64,000 bases of DNA from Marasmius tenuissimus (GCA_029532415.1 JAQOTA010000014.1:496001-560000), one strand, 5' to 3'; positions 11,167 through 23,217 are shown, counted from the stretch's first letter. The notes: generated by a model from the letters alone, not told the origin. Numbers and translations: made by a program.

Positions 11167-12153
11167 CTACATTCTTCTCTTTTCTAGCAAGTTCCTAATC
11201 TTTTGGCGATTCCACACCGAAAGGAATACTTTGGTATACAATATTGCCCTGTTTTGCCTCATATAACTGACTGACTTTCAAATCCTTCCCAAGCCGCTAT
11301 TTCCACACTCAGCCGCGCTACTATTGATCGACAACAAGACTGAAATTGTCGAGCTGTAGTTATTCAGAGAACACGCTGGTGAGCACTTGGTATGACCCTT
11401 GGCATGGAAGTGATCAATCAGAAATAATGTGTCCTTGAAGAAATCTGGTTCTTGTGTCATGCAGTACGGTCCCAGTGCGCACGCAAAGTCATATACCATG
11501 TACTGTGGTCCCCTCTTCCATCTGGTCACCATAGCGGAGAATACATTGTTCCTCCCTTCACTCTTCACAATACAATGAAAGCCATAGCACACACTGTGTG
11601 TGCACCAAGCACACATTATCCCACCAGTCAGCTGTTTCTGCCCATAGGCCGAATAATTTTACTGCAATTCCCAGATCTTTCCTTCTCCAACACCTTGTAC
11701 ACCTTGCTATTGTGCTTGAGGCCAGGATATTTTGGGCAGAGGTGGATTTGTGGGAGGCTATAATGGCAGCCAGACTACCAGCAGTCTGTTAGACCACCTC
11801 ATCACTCGACTCTCTGCTGTGACTCAAGTGCTCACCTTTCTCCAATCATCCTCTGTGGCATTGGCCCCCATCATAGGCAAACTACCCTGCTCGTGACGAA
11901 ATAGCATTTCAAACACTTCCTTTACCCTCCCGCACATCCACGTACAGACGCCAACTGTATCAGAGGCATAACATCCGTTCCTCTTCCATTCTTCCTCCAA
12001 TACCTTCCACAGCGCCGGGATTCCCACCAGACAAGTTGCTGTTGCTTGAGTGGGATTGGCCGCAAACCTATACAAGTGCCTCAGGGCTTGTGAATTCACC
12101 ATTTGCACTGCTGATTCCCTTGACTGGATGGATCAACTAATGCTCACCTGTAT
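11167..12153 (-). pseudogene. HMGXB3-like / KDZ-associated CxC protein, 3' half
   Basis: Minus-strand exons at about 12113-11824 and 11616-11278, separated by a GTGAGC intron, encode segments such as MVTRWKRGPQYMVYDFACAL and FLIDHFHAKGHTKCSPACS, with Cys/His spacing. I recall this pattern from the C-terminus of mushroom proteins annotated as HMG domain-containing protein 3-like, related to KDZ transposases. A TGA at 11278-11280 interrupts the frame; beyond it the frame is open to a TAG at 11167-11169. The upstream half lies at 30068-32179 on the opposite strand. Gypsy A inserted between them (TSD GAATA) and the inversion then separated them. Confidence 0.6.
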
Positions 12154-12158
12154 GAATA

Positions 12159-12434
12159 TGTCATGATCCGGGACACTCTTCCCCTATTCTAGCTCCTTAT
12201 TCCAATCCCCGCTACTTGTCATGTCTATTTTGATTGCTACGTGTTTCTTCTTGATTCCTACGTGTTTCTTTCATTCCTTATTTAGTCACTCTCCTTAGTT
12301 AGTCAAGTATTTAAGCTCACATGTATCTCTCGATTCATTAGTCGAATCAACTCATTCCTTTCGTTCTCATCTCGTCTCTCGGATATTTCGGAGGTTCTGA
12401 TCACCTCCTCTCGTCTCCCGATCAGATCCTCACA
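12159..12434 (+). repeat. Gypsy A 5' LTR (276 bp)
   Basis: It begins TGTCATGATCC and ends CTCACA. The inverted partner at 32180-32455 is also 276 bp and differs at about seven positions by eye (about 97.5% identical). The preceding GAATA matches the TSD next to the partner LTR. Confidence 0.93.
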
Positions 12435-13222
12435 GTTTGATTCGACTAATCAAACGGATCTCACAGCCACTTCCCCGTAGAAACTCGCCCTAATCCAGTT
12501 CTCGATCACCAAATACCCCCGTACACCCATACACCCGATTTTCCGACATAATTCTCGCCCACCCTCCCATCCGCAATGAGTGGTGCCGATGTGGAAGGAA
12601 TCCTCGCTTCCCACGTGTACACCCAAACAATCCCAACTTCCACCGCCACACTACCTTGCTACGATACTCTATTTCTTTCCTTCCTTTTCTCTGTTTAATC
12701 CCTCCCCATCGTCACCGGTTTCATGTCCACTTCCTGCTCTTCATTTTCTGTTTCCGATCCCTAACCACCGATGTCCCTCTCCGCACCACCTTGATTGCAC
12801 ACCGTTTGCCTCCAACGGTCGGAGCCTGGTCAACTCCTTTGTGCTGATCACCCCTACAAGCCCGGTGGCAAGCCAACGACGGACTGACGTGCGACGGATC
12901 GATTTGGGAATAACCCGATGGTCACTCCTTTATTTACTCTCACGTGTTTCATGTTGTTTTGGGCTTTGTATATTTAACCCAGCAGGGTAAATCCAATTTA
13001 TCAGTGTTCAGTGTGTCCCTACCGGTGTCTACGTGTGTTCCTTTCCTCCCCAAACCTCTCCCCGCAGTTTTTGCGCACCTTTCTTTGTCTCACCCCACCC
13101 CGGTCCGACCTCGCCGAACCGTTCTCTACCCAACGCAATCTCCCTACCTTACCGAAGATGCTGTGATCCCTCCTTCTCGGGCAGCGAGTCCAATCCCTGA
13201 ACAACAACAAGTAGACCAGACC

Positions 13223-14230
13223 ATGGACCCTCCAGCTCCTACATGGTCCGAAATCCAAATCATCTTAAGGAACATGGAGACAATGGGAAAGACCCTGGTC
13301 ACCGTTCAGGAGAAACTCGAGAAAATGCAAACTAGCAAATCGAAATCCACCGGCAAATTCAATGAGCCCACCATGTTCCATGGCAAAGCAACCGCTGTTC
13401 CGACGTTTGTTCAATCGATTCAGGATACCCTTTGGCTTCAACGCGACATCTACGTCACGGACAAAGACAAATCCATCTATATGTCCACCTATCTCGACGC
13501 TGGTACCCTGAGAGAATGGTACAATGCCCTTCTCAAGCTCAACCCACGTTGTTTGCACAACTTTGAGGAATTTCTCGCCACATTCATCAAGAATTTTGGC
13601 GATTCCAATCTCACTGCCACCGCTCAGAAAAAACTCGACAATCTCTTCCAAACCGGCCCCGTCTCACAGTATGCTGCCAAGTTCATGGAGCATATTGTGT
13701 ATTTGGACGTTACCGAATCATCGAAAATCTACTTCTTCACCCGTCATCTCAAACCCAGAGTCAAGGATGCGATTGCCCTTGTCACCGAAGAGGACAAAAT
13801 TCCGAAGGTTCTCAAATTATACATTGATTGGGTTATGAAAATCGACAATTGACTACATGAACGCGAAGTTGATATGCGCCATGATGCCAAAATGAATGGA
13901 AACAACAATTCCTTCAACACTAGAAACAACGGCTTCCTCAGCAATACCTTTGCCGGCTCTACCTTTCACACCCCCACCCCCGCGTCTACACCTTCCCTTC
14001 CTCCCGGCAAGCCAATGGAAATAGACGCCACTCGTACTGCAAAACCTCGAGGGCCATTGACTGCCGAAGAACGCCAACGTAGAAAGGACAAGAATCTCTG
14101 CATGTACTGTGGGGGTTCTGGACACAAAGCCAACGTTTGCCCTAATATGTCAGACAAAGCCAAAAAGGCTTACGCTGCAAAGCAGAAAGCAGCCCCGAAG
14201 TCTGCAAAGGCTGACACGGGAAAAGCTTAA
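13223..14230 (+). pseudogene. Gypsy A Gag, interrupted by one stop
   Basis: The most likely start is ATG 13223 (MDPPAPTWSEIQ); the frame is also open upstream to 12944. The first 210 residues match the layout of gypsy Gag capsid domains (FNEPTMFHGK, then REWYNALLKLNP and a helix-rich segment). A TGA at 13850-13852 interrupts the frame, which then continues in the same phase to a CCHC zinc knuckle, CMYCGGSGHKANVC, and a Lys-rich tail ending at 14230. Gag packages the element RNA in virus-like particles in the cytoplasm. Here only the 210-residue capsid part would be made without readthrough. Confidence 0.85.
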
Positions 14231-14340
14231 CCAAATGCTCACCAGTCCCGGGGCATTTGGTAGACGATGGGACTCGTTTTACACAGGAACTGGATGCCCC
14301 AGTCTATACCTGATACCCTCACTCGGAGCTCATTTCTCTC

Positions 14341-14697
14341 GTGGTCGTTTCCGTGGATTATCCTGTCATCCTTGGACTCGATTGGTTGCGACACCACAAT
14401 CCATATATTGATTGGGCAGACTCGAGTCTGACTTTCAATTGTTGTGGCTCACCTTCTCCAGTTACGATTCTTGCAAAGGGCCATGGTCCTGCACGGAAAT
14501 CTACTCGTTCATACCCTGTGCACGTAGATGGCCTTGGTCTCTCTGGTGCCTCCCCTCTAGCTTGGATTCACTCTCGATTTCCTAAGTCGATTGGGATACC
14601 TAAACCCTCTCCCCTAGTGACACCTTCACTTCGACCCCAAACTTCATTCTTCACATACCTTAGCGGTCTGTCGACACACACCACCATGTTTCCCTAA
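14341..14697 (+). pseudogene. Gypsy A protease remnant
   Basis: The segment DYPVILGLDWLRHHNPYIDW is the conserved C-terminal part of gypsy aspartic proteases. The catalytic DSGA half that should precede it is missing between 14231 and 14340, so the protease is not functional as it stands. Confidence 0.7.
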
Positions 14698-14742
14698 CCT
14701 ACAGCATTCCTTCGACCTCCAGAGAAGCCACCGAATATCAAA

Positions 14743-15373
14743 GTGATTAGTCAACGTAAATTTGCGAAGATCACCAAGAACAATCCACATTCGGTTTCCT
14801 TACTTCGATTTCATGATACCTCCTCGAAAGTCTTCATTAACTCGTTCAGGACTGACCCATCTTCCAATAATTTGCCCCCTCCGGCTCCAAATATCCCACC
14901 AGACGACTACAAGACACACATACCGGCAGAATACATCGACTTTGCGGATTCGGTCTTCAACCCCGCAGAATTCGAAAAATTGCCTGAACATGGGGATTTC
15001 GACATCGACATTGAGCTTGAGGACAGTGAAACTCCTCCTTTCGGTCCCATGTACCGACTCACCCCTGCAGAAAAAGAGGCTGTGGCTGAATACGTTCATA
15101 CCAACTTAAAACGTGGCCATATTCGAGGCTCAACCTCATCTGCTGGCGCCCCCGTTCTTTTCACTCGGAAGAAAACAGGAGAGATTCGACTTTGCGTGGA
15201 CTTTAGAGGTCTTAACGCTATTACCAAGAAGAATCGATTCCCGCTTCCTTTAATTGATGACCTGTTGGACTCTGTTCAGGGATGCAGAGTCTTCTCAGTA
15301 GTCGACCTCAAAAGTGCCTACAGCCATTTACGCATTCGCGAGGGAGACAAATGGAAGACTGCCTTCAGAACAC
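14743..15373 (+). pseudogene. Gypsy A reverse transcriptase, N-terminal part (cut by inversion)
   Basis: The pre-RT linker is followed by fingers/palm motifs (APVLFTRKKTGEIRLCVDF, then FSVVDLKSAYSHLRIREGDK with the first catalytic Asp). The frame leaves RT homology at 15373, and what follows to 15636 is antisense Gypsy B gag. The missing YLDD half is found on the minus strand ending at 35995. The two ends complete a codon in frame. Confidence 0.9.
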
Positions 15374-15450
15374 AGAGTCTATTTTGCGAATGGAGGCTAT
15401 TGTACATGAGTGAATTGAGTCATATGAGGAGGGATAGACTGAAACTGGTG

Positions 15451-15484
15451 AGGGTGTCTTTGCTACGGCAAAGGCAGACACCCT
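15451..15484. other. Stem-loop spanning the Gypsy B gag stop codon
   Basis: AGGGTGTC at 15451-15458 pairs with GACACCCT at 15477-15484, and TTTGC (15459-15463) pairs with GCAAA (15468-15472). This gives a 13-bp stem with one 4-nt bulge and a 4-nt loop. The gag stop (15465-15463 on the minus strand) lies at the loop. Confidence 0.5.
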
Positions 15485-17148
15485 ATTTGAAAATCCTTTT
15501 GCATAAGTTGTTGGAGAATGGTGTTCTGCTGGGCCAGGGCTTTTTGGAGAACTGCAATTTGAGCAACGGCATCCATATTGGGGGTGGAAGAGGAGGTGGC
15601 AGAGATTTGGGCTGTAGGGGTTATTGGTGGTGGTGAAAACAGTGCAGAGGGTGCAGGTGTTGGTTCATTAGGAAAGAGAGTGAAAGGGGTGGCTGAAATC
15701 TGTTGGCGGCAAATTCCTTCTCTGGGTGCTCTTCCTGGGTACTTATCCTGACAGACATTGGACCTGTGTCCAGGATGTGTGCAGTAGTTGCACCTATCCT
15801 GTCCATGGTTCCCATTAGCTTTGGTATGGCCACTCGCTCTACATCCATAGCACTTCCCCTGCATTGCTTTCACAAAGTCCTCCCTAGTGCATTCATTGCC
15901 TGTGGGGATGTTGGAGTGATTTGCGCTGATAGTGGTGACAGTGGTCTCTACCTGTCTCTTGGCCACTAATCCTTCTTCCTGCAGGGACCTCTCTGCTTTG
16001 CAAGCTCGTGTTTCCAATTTGGTTAGATTGGCAGGTTCCCATTGGGACAACTCCACCATCACCAATAAATGTTTAAGGTCCGCGCTCAGACCCTTGCAGT
16101 ATTGGATTTGGAGATCTTTGTCTGATAGTCCTGTCTTCATAGCGGCCTCCTTGAATTCCTGACTGTGGAGAGTTACAGTCTTGTTTCTTTGTTTAAGGTT
16201 GGTAAGAATTTCAATGGCATCAGCCTTTTCATTGGCTGCCCCAAACCAGACTTTGAATGACTCTTCAAACTGGGCCCATCTCCCTCCAAAAGGGAACTTG
16301 TCTGCAGGGAGCTCTCCTAGAGCTACCTTGTTGGCCTGTATCAGGTAATAGGCTGCCCAAGCTTCTGCCTTTCCTTTGCAGAAGGACAGAGCAGACTGAA
16401 TTGTCCCCCGCTTGTCCAATTGATCCTTCTCTGTTGGGTGCTGGAGAACCTTTTCTTGTATAGCCCAGTTTTTGAACATGGGCGTTACGAATCCACCCAT
16501 TGTTTTCCCTTCCCTTGGTCCCCGGGTACTTTTTCCTCATGTTTTTCTCTTTATTTCCCATGGTTACATGTTCTCACCATCACATTCTGGCCTCCATATC
16601 ATTACCTGGTACTACCTGGTGTTCCACATTGTTTCCAGATATTTTCCCAGCATACCATATGGTTTCCACTATGACCCTGTTCCCACATGTATCCCTTGAT
16701 TCTTATCACTTGTTCTTTCAGTTTTCCTGTTTTATCTTTATTCCCATGATATCTCTACAGCTTGGCTCTGTCATATATAATCATGGACACTTCTAGATAG
16801 TTCCCCAGTCTGACAACTTTGTCTTATAGTGCTTGTTTCCAGCATGTACTATCTTACACTTGCCCTACTCAAATCTATCTTTCCTCCTTCACACTCTTGA
16901 CCCTGTTGGTGGCCTGAGGGGCTTTCTTAGTCACTGGCCTCGTTCTTGACAATGGGTAGGAAACGTGCCATGTCCCAGGTTTCTCCCTTGAAATTACTGA
17001 GCTTAGCAATGATCTTCCCTGCCTCTTTGTTGGATTGGAAAGCTTCCTTGATGGTGTCTAGCTGTGCTTGGGTGTCTTTCTGGGATTTTGCGATTGCCTT
17101 CAGGACTTCATCCAGCGTGGCTTGGCTCGCAGTATTGGATGTAGGCAT
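15463..17148 (-). pseudogene. Gypsy B Gag, interrupted by a solo LTR
   Basis: Starting at ATG 17148, the first 70 residues include the coiled-coil-like AKSQKDTQAQLDTIKEAFQS. A solo LTR at 16951-16483 then splits the frame. Skipping it with one TSD copy restores the phase. The continuation is a gypsy capsid domain (AEAWAAYYLIQANKVALGEL and following) and two tandem zinc knuckles. The second, CNYCTHPGHRSNVC, is canonical. The first has lost its last Cys (CYGCRASGHTKANG). The frame ends at TAG 15465-15463. Upstream of 17148 the frame stays open for at least 125 Pro/Ser/Thr-rich codons without a Met, so the true N-terminus may be near 17550. Confidence 0.8.
16483..16951 (+). repeat. Solo LTR of family 1, copy a (469 bp), inside Gypsy B gag
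   Basis: It is flanked by a perfect 5-bp TSD, ATGGG (16478-16482 and 16952-16956). The first base is mutated (CG instead of TG) and it ends TTGACA. It shares sequence along its whole length with 24158-24626, 40727-41195 and 42103-42555. No internal region is present, so it is the product of LTR-LTR recombination. Confidence 0.9.
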
Positions 17149-17751
17149 GTTGGTGATATTGGATTCTGAGGTGTGGGTGGATGTGGTGGATGCAGTGGGT
17201 GAAGGGGCTCTGTGTGCAGCAGTGGAAGATGGTCTGGTGTTGATCGGAGTCTTAGCTACAGCAAAAGTGGCTTCTGAGGCAACAAATGCTGGGATTTCAG
17301 TGCAGGCAATCAGTGTATCAAGAGGGCTGGGAGTGACAGGGTTGAAAGCGGCAGGTGGACTATCAGGTTTCTCAGATGGGCCTTCTACTGTGAGGCATGC
17401 GAGTGAGGCTGCAAGATCCGAGGCTGCTGGATCTGAAGTGAAAGACAGTGGTGACGGTGGGACAGGTTCAGGAGTTGGGATGCAGGGTGTTGAAATGGGC
17501 TCAAGTCGATCATTGTCAGAGAAGACAATAGTCCTTAAGATCGAATGTTCTGGGGCCGCGTTCAGGTAGGGATAACTGTTGCAAAATGTCGAGGCGCCCT
17601 TCTTCCTGGGATTCTTATGCCAGTGTTCAGGTGTAGTGAGTTCTACTCCGTGTGGTTGCTGGTAGCACTTCTGGGTAGGATCCGTTCTGGACTTGCAAGG
17701 ACAACCTTCCTTTCAGCTAGGCTGTCAGTGCAATAAAGGATCTTGACCTAA

Positions 17752-18239
17752 TGTCACAAAGTGCTGAGCGTCTATCGGAGACCGCAAAGGCAGAGAGTGG
17801 TGATAGCGAACTTGGAGAGGAGCAGCGGGCTCGACTCAGACAGAGATAAGGCAGAAACTGGTCTAGTTCCAATAACAAGTTAGATCTATTGTAGAGAAAG
17901 AAAGAGAAGTAAACTGTACTACTCACCTGGTCCCAAGGACAAGAGGTCAAGATAGGGACCAGGTGAAGACTAGCTAGCTTATATACCTATCCTATGGTCA
18001 GAGCTGGAGTTGGAGTGGCTACCTATGAGTTGTGTATGAGTAAGTATGAGTCAAGGATGAATAAGAAATGAGTTGGTATGAGATAATGGGATGGCTGCGC
18101 AATGTGGGTTGAGGCTGCACAATGGTGGGTTGGGAAAGAAATCATGAGAAAGAAAGATGTATAGTAAGTGACCTTGAGAAAAGAACATGTGATAATCATG
18201 TGAGCAAATGGTGGAGGGAAAAGTGGTGTCTTCATGACA
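17752..18239 (-). repeat. Gypsy B 5' LTR (488 bp)
   Basis: On the minus strand it begins TGTCATGAAGA and ends TTTGTGACA. The partner is 41522-42010. Both carry GGTATATAAGCTAGCTAG as a likely TATA region and a CT-rich segment after it. Confidence 0.88.
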
Positions 18240-18772
18240 GGCATGTATAGCCCAGAATAGGGGAAACAAGTGGAAGTATAATGTAGGAAGATTTGGGATA
18301 TGGCCCATAGAAGGGTACTGAGAGGTAAGTTTTAGGGGGGAAAAATAGGGGTCCCACTGTAAGGGTTCATTAATTTTTTTTAAAACAGGCATAGCAGACC
18401 CCTGCAGACCTTTTCCACTATAGATGGCAAAGTACCAACAAGGGGATGGCCTGCTACTGCATTAAGCTCCATATGACATAGGAGCCACAGCCACCTTTCT
18501 CAGCACCTAAATCCCCAATTCTGCCAAATCCCCTTGCATCCTGTGTCCCTCTCAGTACAGACACCTTCCCAAACACCCAGACATCCATCTTAGACATTGG
18601 TGGTACCATTTCACACCTGATTCATCCCCAACTGGGATCTTCTTCACCCACATAACTCATCTGTGATCTTTTCAGCTGTAGCCCACACTGATTTGTCTTG
18701 TGTAATGGGCTAAATTTCTGGCTATCTCATTTCTGGCCATCTCATTTCTGGGACCCCTATCTTTTCTCCCAC
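18240..18772. other. Unique spacer with a 22-bp inverted repeat
   Basis: No gene seen. 18335-18356 (GGGGGGAAAAATAGGGGTCC and following) and 18749-18770 are inverted near-copies about 400 bp apart, and both are followed by ACTGTAA. The right copy abuts the end of the 10.86-kb palindrome. This may be a small decayed MITE. Confidence 0.35.
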
Positions 18773-21481
18773 TGTAAAGCGCCACTCGCGGTGTATAATA
18801 AAATCTCACTCGTAGGTCAAATCCTCCCAACACCCAAGAGTGTAGCTGAAGGGTGTGGGAATCGGGGATCGGCGTTGATTGTAGGTTCTGCTCTTAGCCA
18901 GACTGCAATAGTAGGCTGAAGGAAATCTGACTCAAGAAACTATCCAACTAAGGTAGCTTCGCCTCTGAAACCACTTTGGAGGTCAAAAACGGGGTTCGGA
19001 AGAGAGGTTTATGGGTTGTTTTGGGGAATGTAGAGTTTGTTTGGTGCTTCGGAAGTGCGTTCTTCGGCTTCAACTAGCTTTAGAACCACTCAAACAGCGA
19101 GGGGCAACAAGACAATCAAATCAAACAATGGCAATAAGACTCCAATCAAGTCTGTCAATAACTGAAGACCAACTGTCAACGGCGAACAATATCCTCAGCC
19201 CAATTAGCTTAGGAAGCTCAACAATAGCTCAGCCAGTCAAGTTGGCGTCGCAGACAAACAATGCAAAGTCAAGGTCAAGCAAGTGTTCAATGGATTTTCT
19301 AGGTTTGGGCAAACAAAGTTCTATTCTGTTCTGATGTCTCTCCGGAAGCACTCCCAAGTCAACTAACTACCTAACAAGTGGAATAGCTTCGTCTCCTCTG
19401 AATACTAATGGTATGGATTGCTTGGGGATTCTTGATGAAAGCCCCACTGCTTATATACTCTAGGATGCTCTAATTCTATTGAATCATACAAATATCGAAT
19501 AAACCATGCCTTGGAGGCATAAACTACCTACTTTGGAATATACTTGGAGAGTTTTGTGTTTAATCTACGCTTTTGAACCCCAAAGTCAAAACCAATAATT
19601 TGCTTTGGAAGTATCATCAGCCTCGAACATTCTCTAACATTCTTTTCTTCCGGGTCTCTCCTGTTGATGGTTCTGTTCTGCCTATCTGCCTCCGCAACAT
19701 TGATTCTCCGGTTCTAGACTCTTCAATCGTCATAGGTCATCCTGTTCTGTCTGCCTCTGAAGTGTATACTCCCTTTGTCTGAAGCAAAGTACTTGCCTCC
19801 AAAGTGCTACTAGATGCCTCTCTTCATTGAGTTACCCAGCCATCCATAGCCAGGTCGATGTTCTTTCTGTAGCTTGGATAGTTCTGATGTCCTGTCATCC
19901 ATATGGTCGCCCCACTATATCCAATCTTGGTACCTTGGATACCGGGTAATAGTTCAATGGTTCAGCCAGAACTCCTACTTGATTCTTCAGTACACCATTC
20001 CTTTCTTTCTTAGTCCCTTGCCTTCTAGTGCAGTTGAGCTCTGCATTTTGCTACCAGCACCAACTATGCCCTTAGTACAGTCAATATCTCAATGTACAAG
20101 TACGAGGGAGGTATGTTAAAGGTGCAAGACCTCCGATCACTTCTCAATCATTGTTTAGTGCCCAGTGCCTGGTTCGGATCCATGCCTCCGAAGCACTAAT
20201 TTCCTAGTTTCCGAAGTAAAATTTCCACTTCGGCGGCAAGTCCAGAGGTCAGTAAAAGCAAGTACTAGGTTGTCCCAATTCCTTGCTTACTTTCCCCCCA
20301 AGCACACTATGGCACGCTTGCATAACATTGAAGACCACTTCCGCAACTTACTCTATAGTAAGTCTTTCTATTTACTAGATTCCGAGGCAGCCTTCTGACT
20401 TCCTCTTCAGAGTTGTATAAGCTCTGGTGGTATCCAGAAGACTACTCTGATAAGATCAAGGAGTGCCGCATCATCCTACCCATTCCACTTGACGCAGAAC
20501 AAGAGGCTATCCTCAGAATCATCTTCCAGCAGTTCTTCCTCAGTCACCACAGATCCATCTACTGGGGCTACGTGATTTGTTACGACATGATCCAGGATGA
20601 AATCTATCTGTGAGGATAACTTCAACCACTTCATTCCTCACGACACCAGGTCTGTCATCGACATGGTTGCCGAGTCCATTGCTCGAGTTGATTTCCTTGA
20701 CTTCAAAACCGCTCATACTCCTGGAGCCGTCAATGCTTGGATTGACGCCGTTGTCAGTTGTGCTGAGTGCCCAGCACCTCTGAAGCTTGACTATACCAAG
20801 CTCTCGTTCTTCAAGTACTCCCCTGTCATGGGTTGTTGGCTCTCTCAATCGTTTTCTTTCTATAATCCTATCTTATGCAATCCATTCTATACCGATTATC
20901 TAGACCATGAAACCTTCATTGATTCTTATTATCCTGAAGACTCCGATGTAGATAATTACTTCGGCTGGGACGAGGTAGCTCTAGCCAATATGGATGACTA
21001 GCATAACCTGTAGTATACTTAGTATACTTGAATCAATCATGCCTCCAAAGTGCGGCCTTGACCTTATACCAAGCTTCTGAGGCTCAACTTAGTCTTGCTT
21101 TCCGACCATCCATGCTTCCGCGGTGACTTCCTCTGTCTAGCTCTACTAGTACGGGTCTTCATCAAGTCTGATTCTATTATTCCAATCCTTAGTACAATGC
21201 CTCCGAGCCACTGGAGATATTCCCTTGATATGACTACAGGTTCTAGTCGTGCCTCCAAAGTGATACTTTCTTCAGTTATACGACTCCTACAGTTTTCAGA
21301 GATAAGGAGAGGCGCCTCCGCAGTGCTATTTTCTCCTTATGCTAGGACCTGAGCCTTTTACTAGCCGCTCGGGACTCGCTCTAGTACTCGTATTACCTAG
21401 TCATTTCGTATCTGTTTTATGCTAAAATAAAATTGCACAAAAACAAGGCTCCCAAGCTGCTCTTTAATAGCAGGTGCTACA
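18773..21481 (+). repeat. Element 1, left arm (terminal inverted repeat, 2,709 bp)
   Basis: It is a mirror of 26924-29632 (coordinates sum to 48405). Motif variants appear near 19796, 20185, 20210, 21043, 21112, 21200, 21250 and 21310, among others. Confidence 0.92.
20309..21001 (+). CDS. Hypothetical arm-borne gene of element 1, left copy
   Basis: ATG 20309 (MARLHNIEDHFRNLLY) is followed by a 53-bp intron, 20358-20410 (GTAAGT to CAG, with TACTAG inside). The next exon continues in phase with YKLWWYPEDYSDKIKECR. That frame stops at 20613, while a second frame from 20597 carries on to 21001 (FLDFKTAHTPGAVNAWIDAV and an acidic tail ending DEVALANMDD). A +1 shift or an unseen splice is needed to join them, so the gene may be decayed. 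I do not recognise the family. An identical copy sits in the other arm (28096-27404). Confidence 0.35.
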
Positions 21482-21653
21482 GCGCTATGCTCAACAAGGA
21501 GCATTGGATCCTTGAGATCCAATGTCATCGAAGAATGTACATCAATGCCATAACTCGAGCACTCAATTAAGAGGTCGATGGCAACATGCAGGTCTAGCCT
21601 AGCTAGCCGATGACAGCAGCCTAGGGGTGCTCGTCATTGTAGTTGGGCTAACC

Positions 21654-21690
21654 GGGGCCTATAACCTGATGAGCCAGCATGATGCCTAGC
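21654..21690 (-). repeat. Remnant of a Copia-type 5' LTR edge with primer-binding site
   Basis: Plus-strand GGGGCCTATAACC (21654-21666) followed by TGATGAGCCAGCAT repeats the PBS/LTR edge at 3512-3538 with one mismatch in the PBS. The LTR would extend right from 21667, but its far end could not be placed. Confidence 0.45.
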
Positions 21691-22149
21691 GCAGAGGACT
21701 ACAACATGGCTACACTACTACTTACCAGAGAAAAGTTTAGAGAGGTAGAGGTGAGACATAGAAGCTCAAGCACACTATCGATTCAGGTAGAGAACTACAA
21801 GCTTATATACATGAAGATACAATAGAACTACCATATAAGGACGACAATATTAATTGTACATATGAGCATAGTGAACAATGAAGAATAGAACAATAGCAAA
21901 TGCATTGTCCCACATAATACAATGGCGGGAAGAGTGAACCAGGACTTCGGATACACTGGGATCTTAATTATAGTCCACGGATTTAACACCCTTCTTGTGT
22001 TTCAGCTGCAGGTGTTCTTAGTTACTGTTTTTCGCTATTTAGATTGGAATCTGTGGTGTTCCTTTATACCTTGTCCAACTTTTCCTATTTCTCTTGGACT
22101 ACATATGTTATTTATGAACCATATAATACAGTACAATTCCAGTTTGGAT

Positions 22150-22450
22150 CATGACCACGATCCCCACTGGTATATAAGCTAGTTAACTCCAAAGCATGTA
22201 CTTCAGTTTCCATCTATTGTAAATCTCAAGTCTACAGCTTCAAGCTCTCTATCTGGTGTGTTTCACATCTCAGTCTTGTTTCTAACCTCTCTTTCATTGT
22301 TTTAGGTCTTTGGTTAAAGCCCTACATTGGTTGCAGCTGTCTGCGTACCCCAAAGGACAAACCCCCCAGAATATCTGTGTTGCTCCTGGTCAGGTTCAAC
22401 CTGGCAAAACACCTTCAATCGGCAATCTCAGGTGTCTGTGTTGCATTGTA
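22150..22450 (+). repeat. Diverged LTR-3-like segment in the element 1 loop
   Basis: A TATATAAGCTAG motif near 22171, and a segment matching GACAAAACACC then ATCTCAGGTGT near 22405-22435, occur in the same order and at similar spacing as in the solo LTR at 39961-41320. Ends were not found. Confidence 0.35.
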
Positions 22451-23217
22451 GAACATGTCCATATGTTTGAATCAGTCAGAGGATCTGCTGAGTTCGGGCT
22501 AAGGCCATATTCTACCACGTTTGACTTCCCCCTTTCACTTCCCAGCTTGACATAGAAAAGGGGCCCATTACACCACAATGACCACAGTAGTATCTTGTAT
22601 CAACACAAACAAGGTCTGTCCTGAAATTTTACAGAAATTACACTCCAGACAATATCAAGTCCATGTTTGTTGGAGACACCAGGGATCTGATTGGGTGCAA
22701 ACAAACAGATCTTATGGCAATGTGAACAACACTGAATGTTATGGTCAAACAGATATATGAAAACAAATAGTGACACATTTTGTTTGTGGAGTTAAACATA
22801 TCTCATCCACAAACATTTTGGTATTGAGCAACAACCACTTTATCAACTTCCAGTTTTATCCTCAGCCTAACACAAAACATTACCAACACATTAACATGTT
22901 ACAGTATAAAGCTTGGGACTGAATAGGAATGTAACTTCATTGTCCTCACTGGAACCACCTGTCAACCAAGAGCAAACCAAATAGAGAAAATCTTGTTACA
23001 CACAATGATCACACATGTTGAAAAATTACCATCACAATAGACAAAATGCCTAGAGCATGTAACAAAGGTGAACACAATGCCTGACTGAAAAGCTGACTGA
23101 AAAACACACCTGCTACTCCATCTGATCCTACCCACTCAAAACACTCAATGAACAATGAGAAACAGCCCAGGTGCTCAGTTAACAACTCTCAACTAACTGT
23201 GTTGACCAACCACACAT

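Larger units (their letters stand above)
12159..15373 (+). mobile_element. Gypsy A (Ty3/gypsy chromovirus), 5' half up to the inversion breakpoint
   Basis: Order: 5' LTR 12159-12434, leader with no gene (12435-13222), gag 13223-14230, protease remnant, and the RT N-terminal part ending at 15373 inside the fingers/palm. The rest of the element lies inverted at 32180-35995. The left TSD copy is GAATA (12154-12158) and its partner is TATTC at 32175-32179, that is, in inverted orientation. Confidence 0.9.
15374..18239 (-). mobile_element. Gypsy B, 5' half (LTR, leader, gag), inverted relative to its pol
   Basis: On the minus strand the order is 5' LTR 18239-17752, leader and gag (about 17550-15463), then a short gag-pol spacer to the breakpoint at 15374. 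The pol and 3' LTR lie at 35996-42010 on the plus strand. The flanking 5-mers are ATGCC (minus strand, 18244-18240) and ATGAC (42011-42015), a TSD with one mismatch. The LTRs differ more than those of Gypsy A, so B is older. Confidence 0.85.

Noticed and set aside
16500..16796. About 98-codon ORF recurring at 24313-24627 and 40744-41040
   Set aside because: It recurs only because it lies inside the solo LTR family 1, and it is not a conserved gene.
16946..17569. 207-codon plus-strand ORF
   Set aside because: It is antisense to the Pro/Ser/Thr-rich start of Gypsy B gag, which has matching structure and LTR context.
18770..18780. CACTG at the left edge of element 1 as a CACTA terminus
   Set aside because: The right end and the third copy do not share it. 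Only TGTAAAGCG onward is common to all three.
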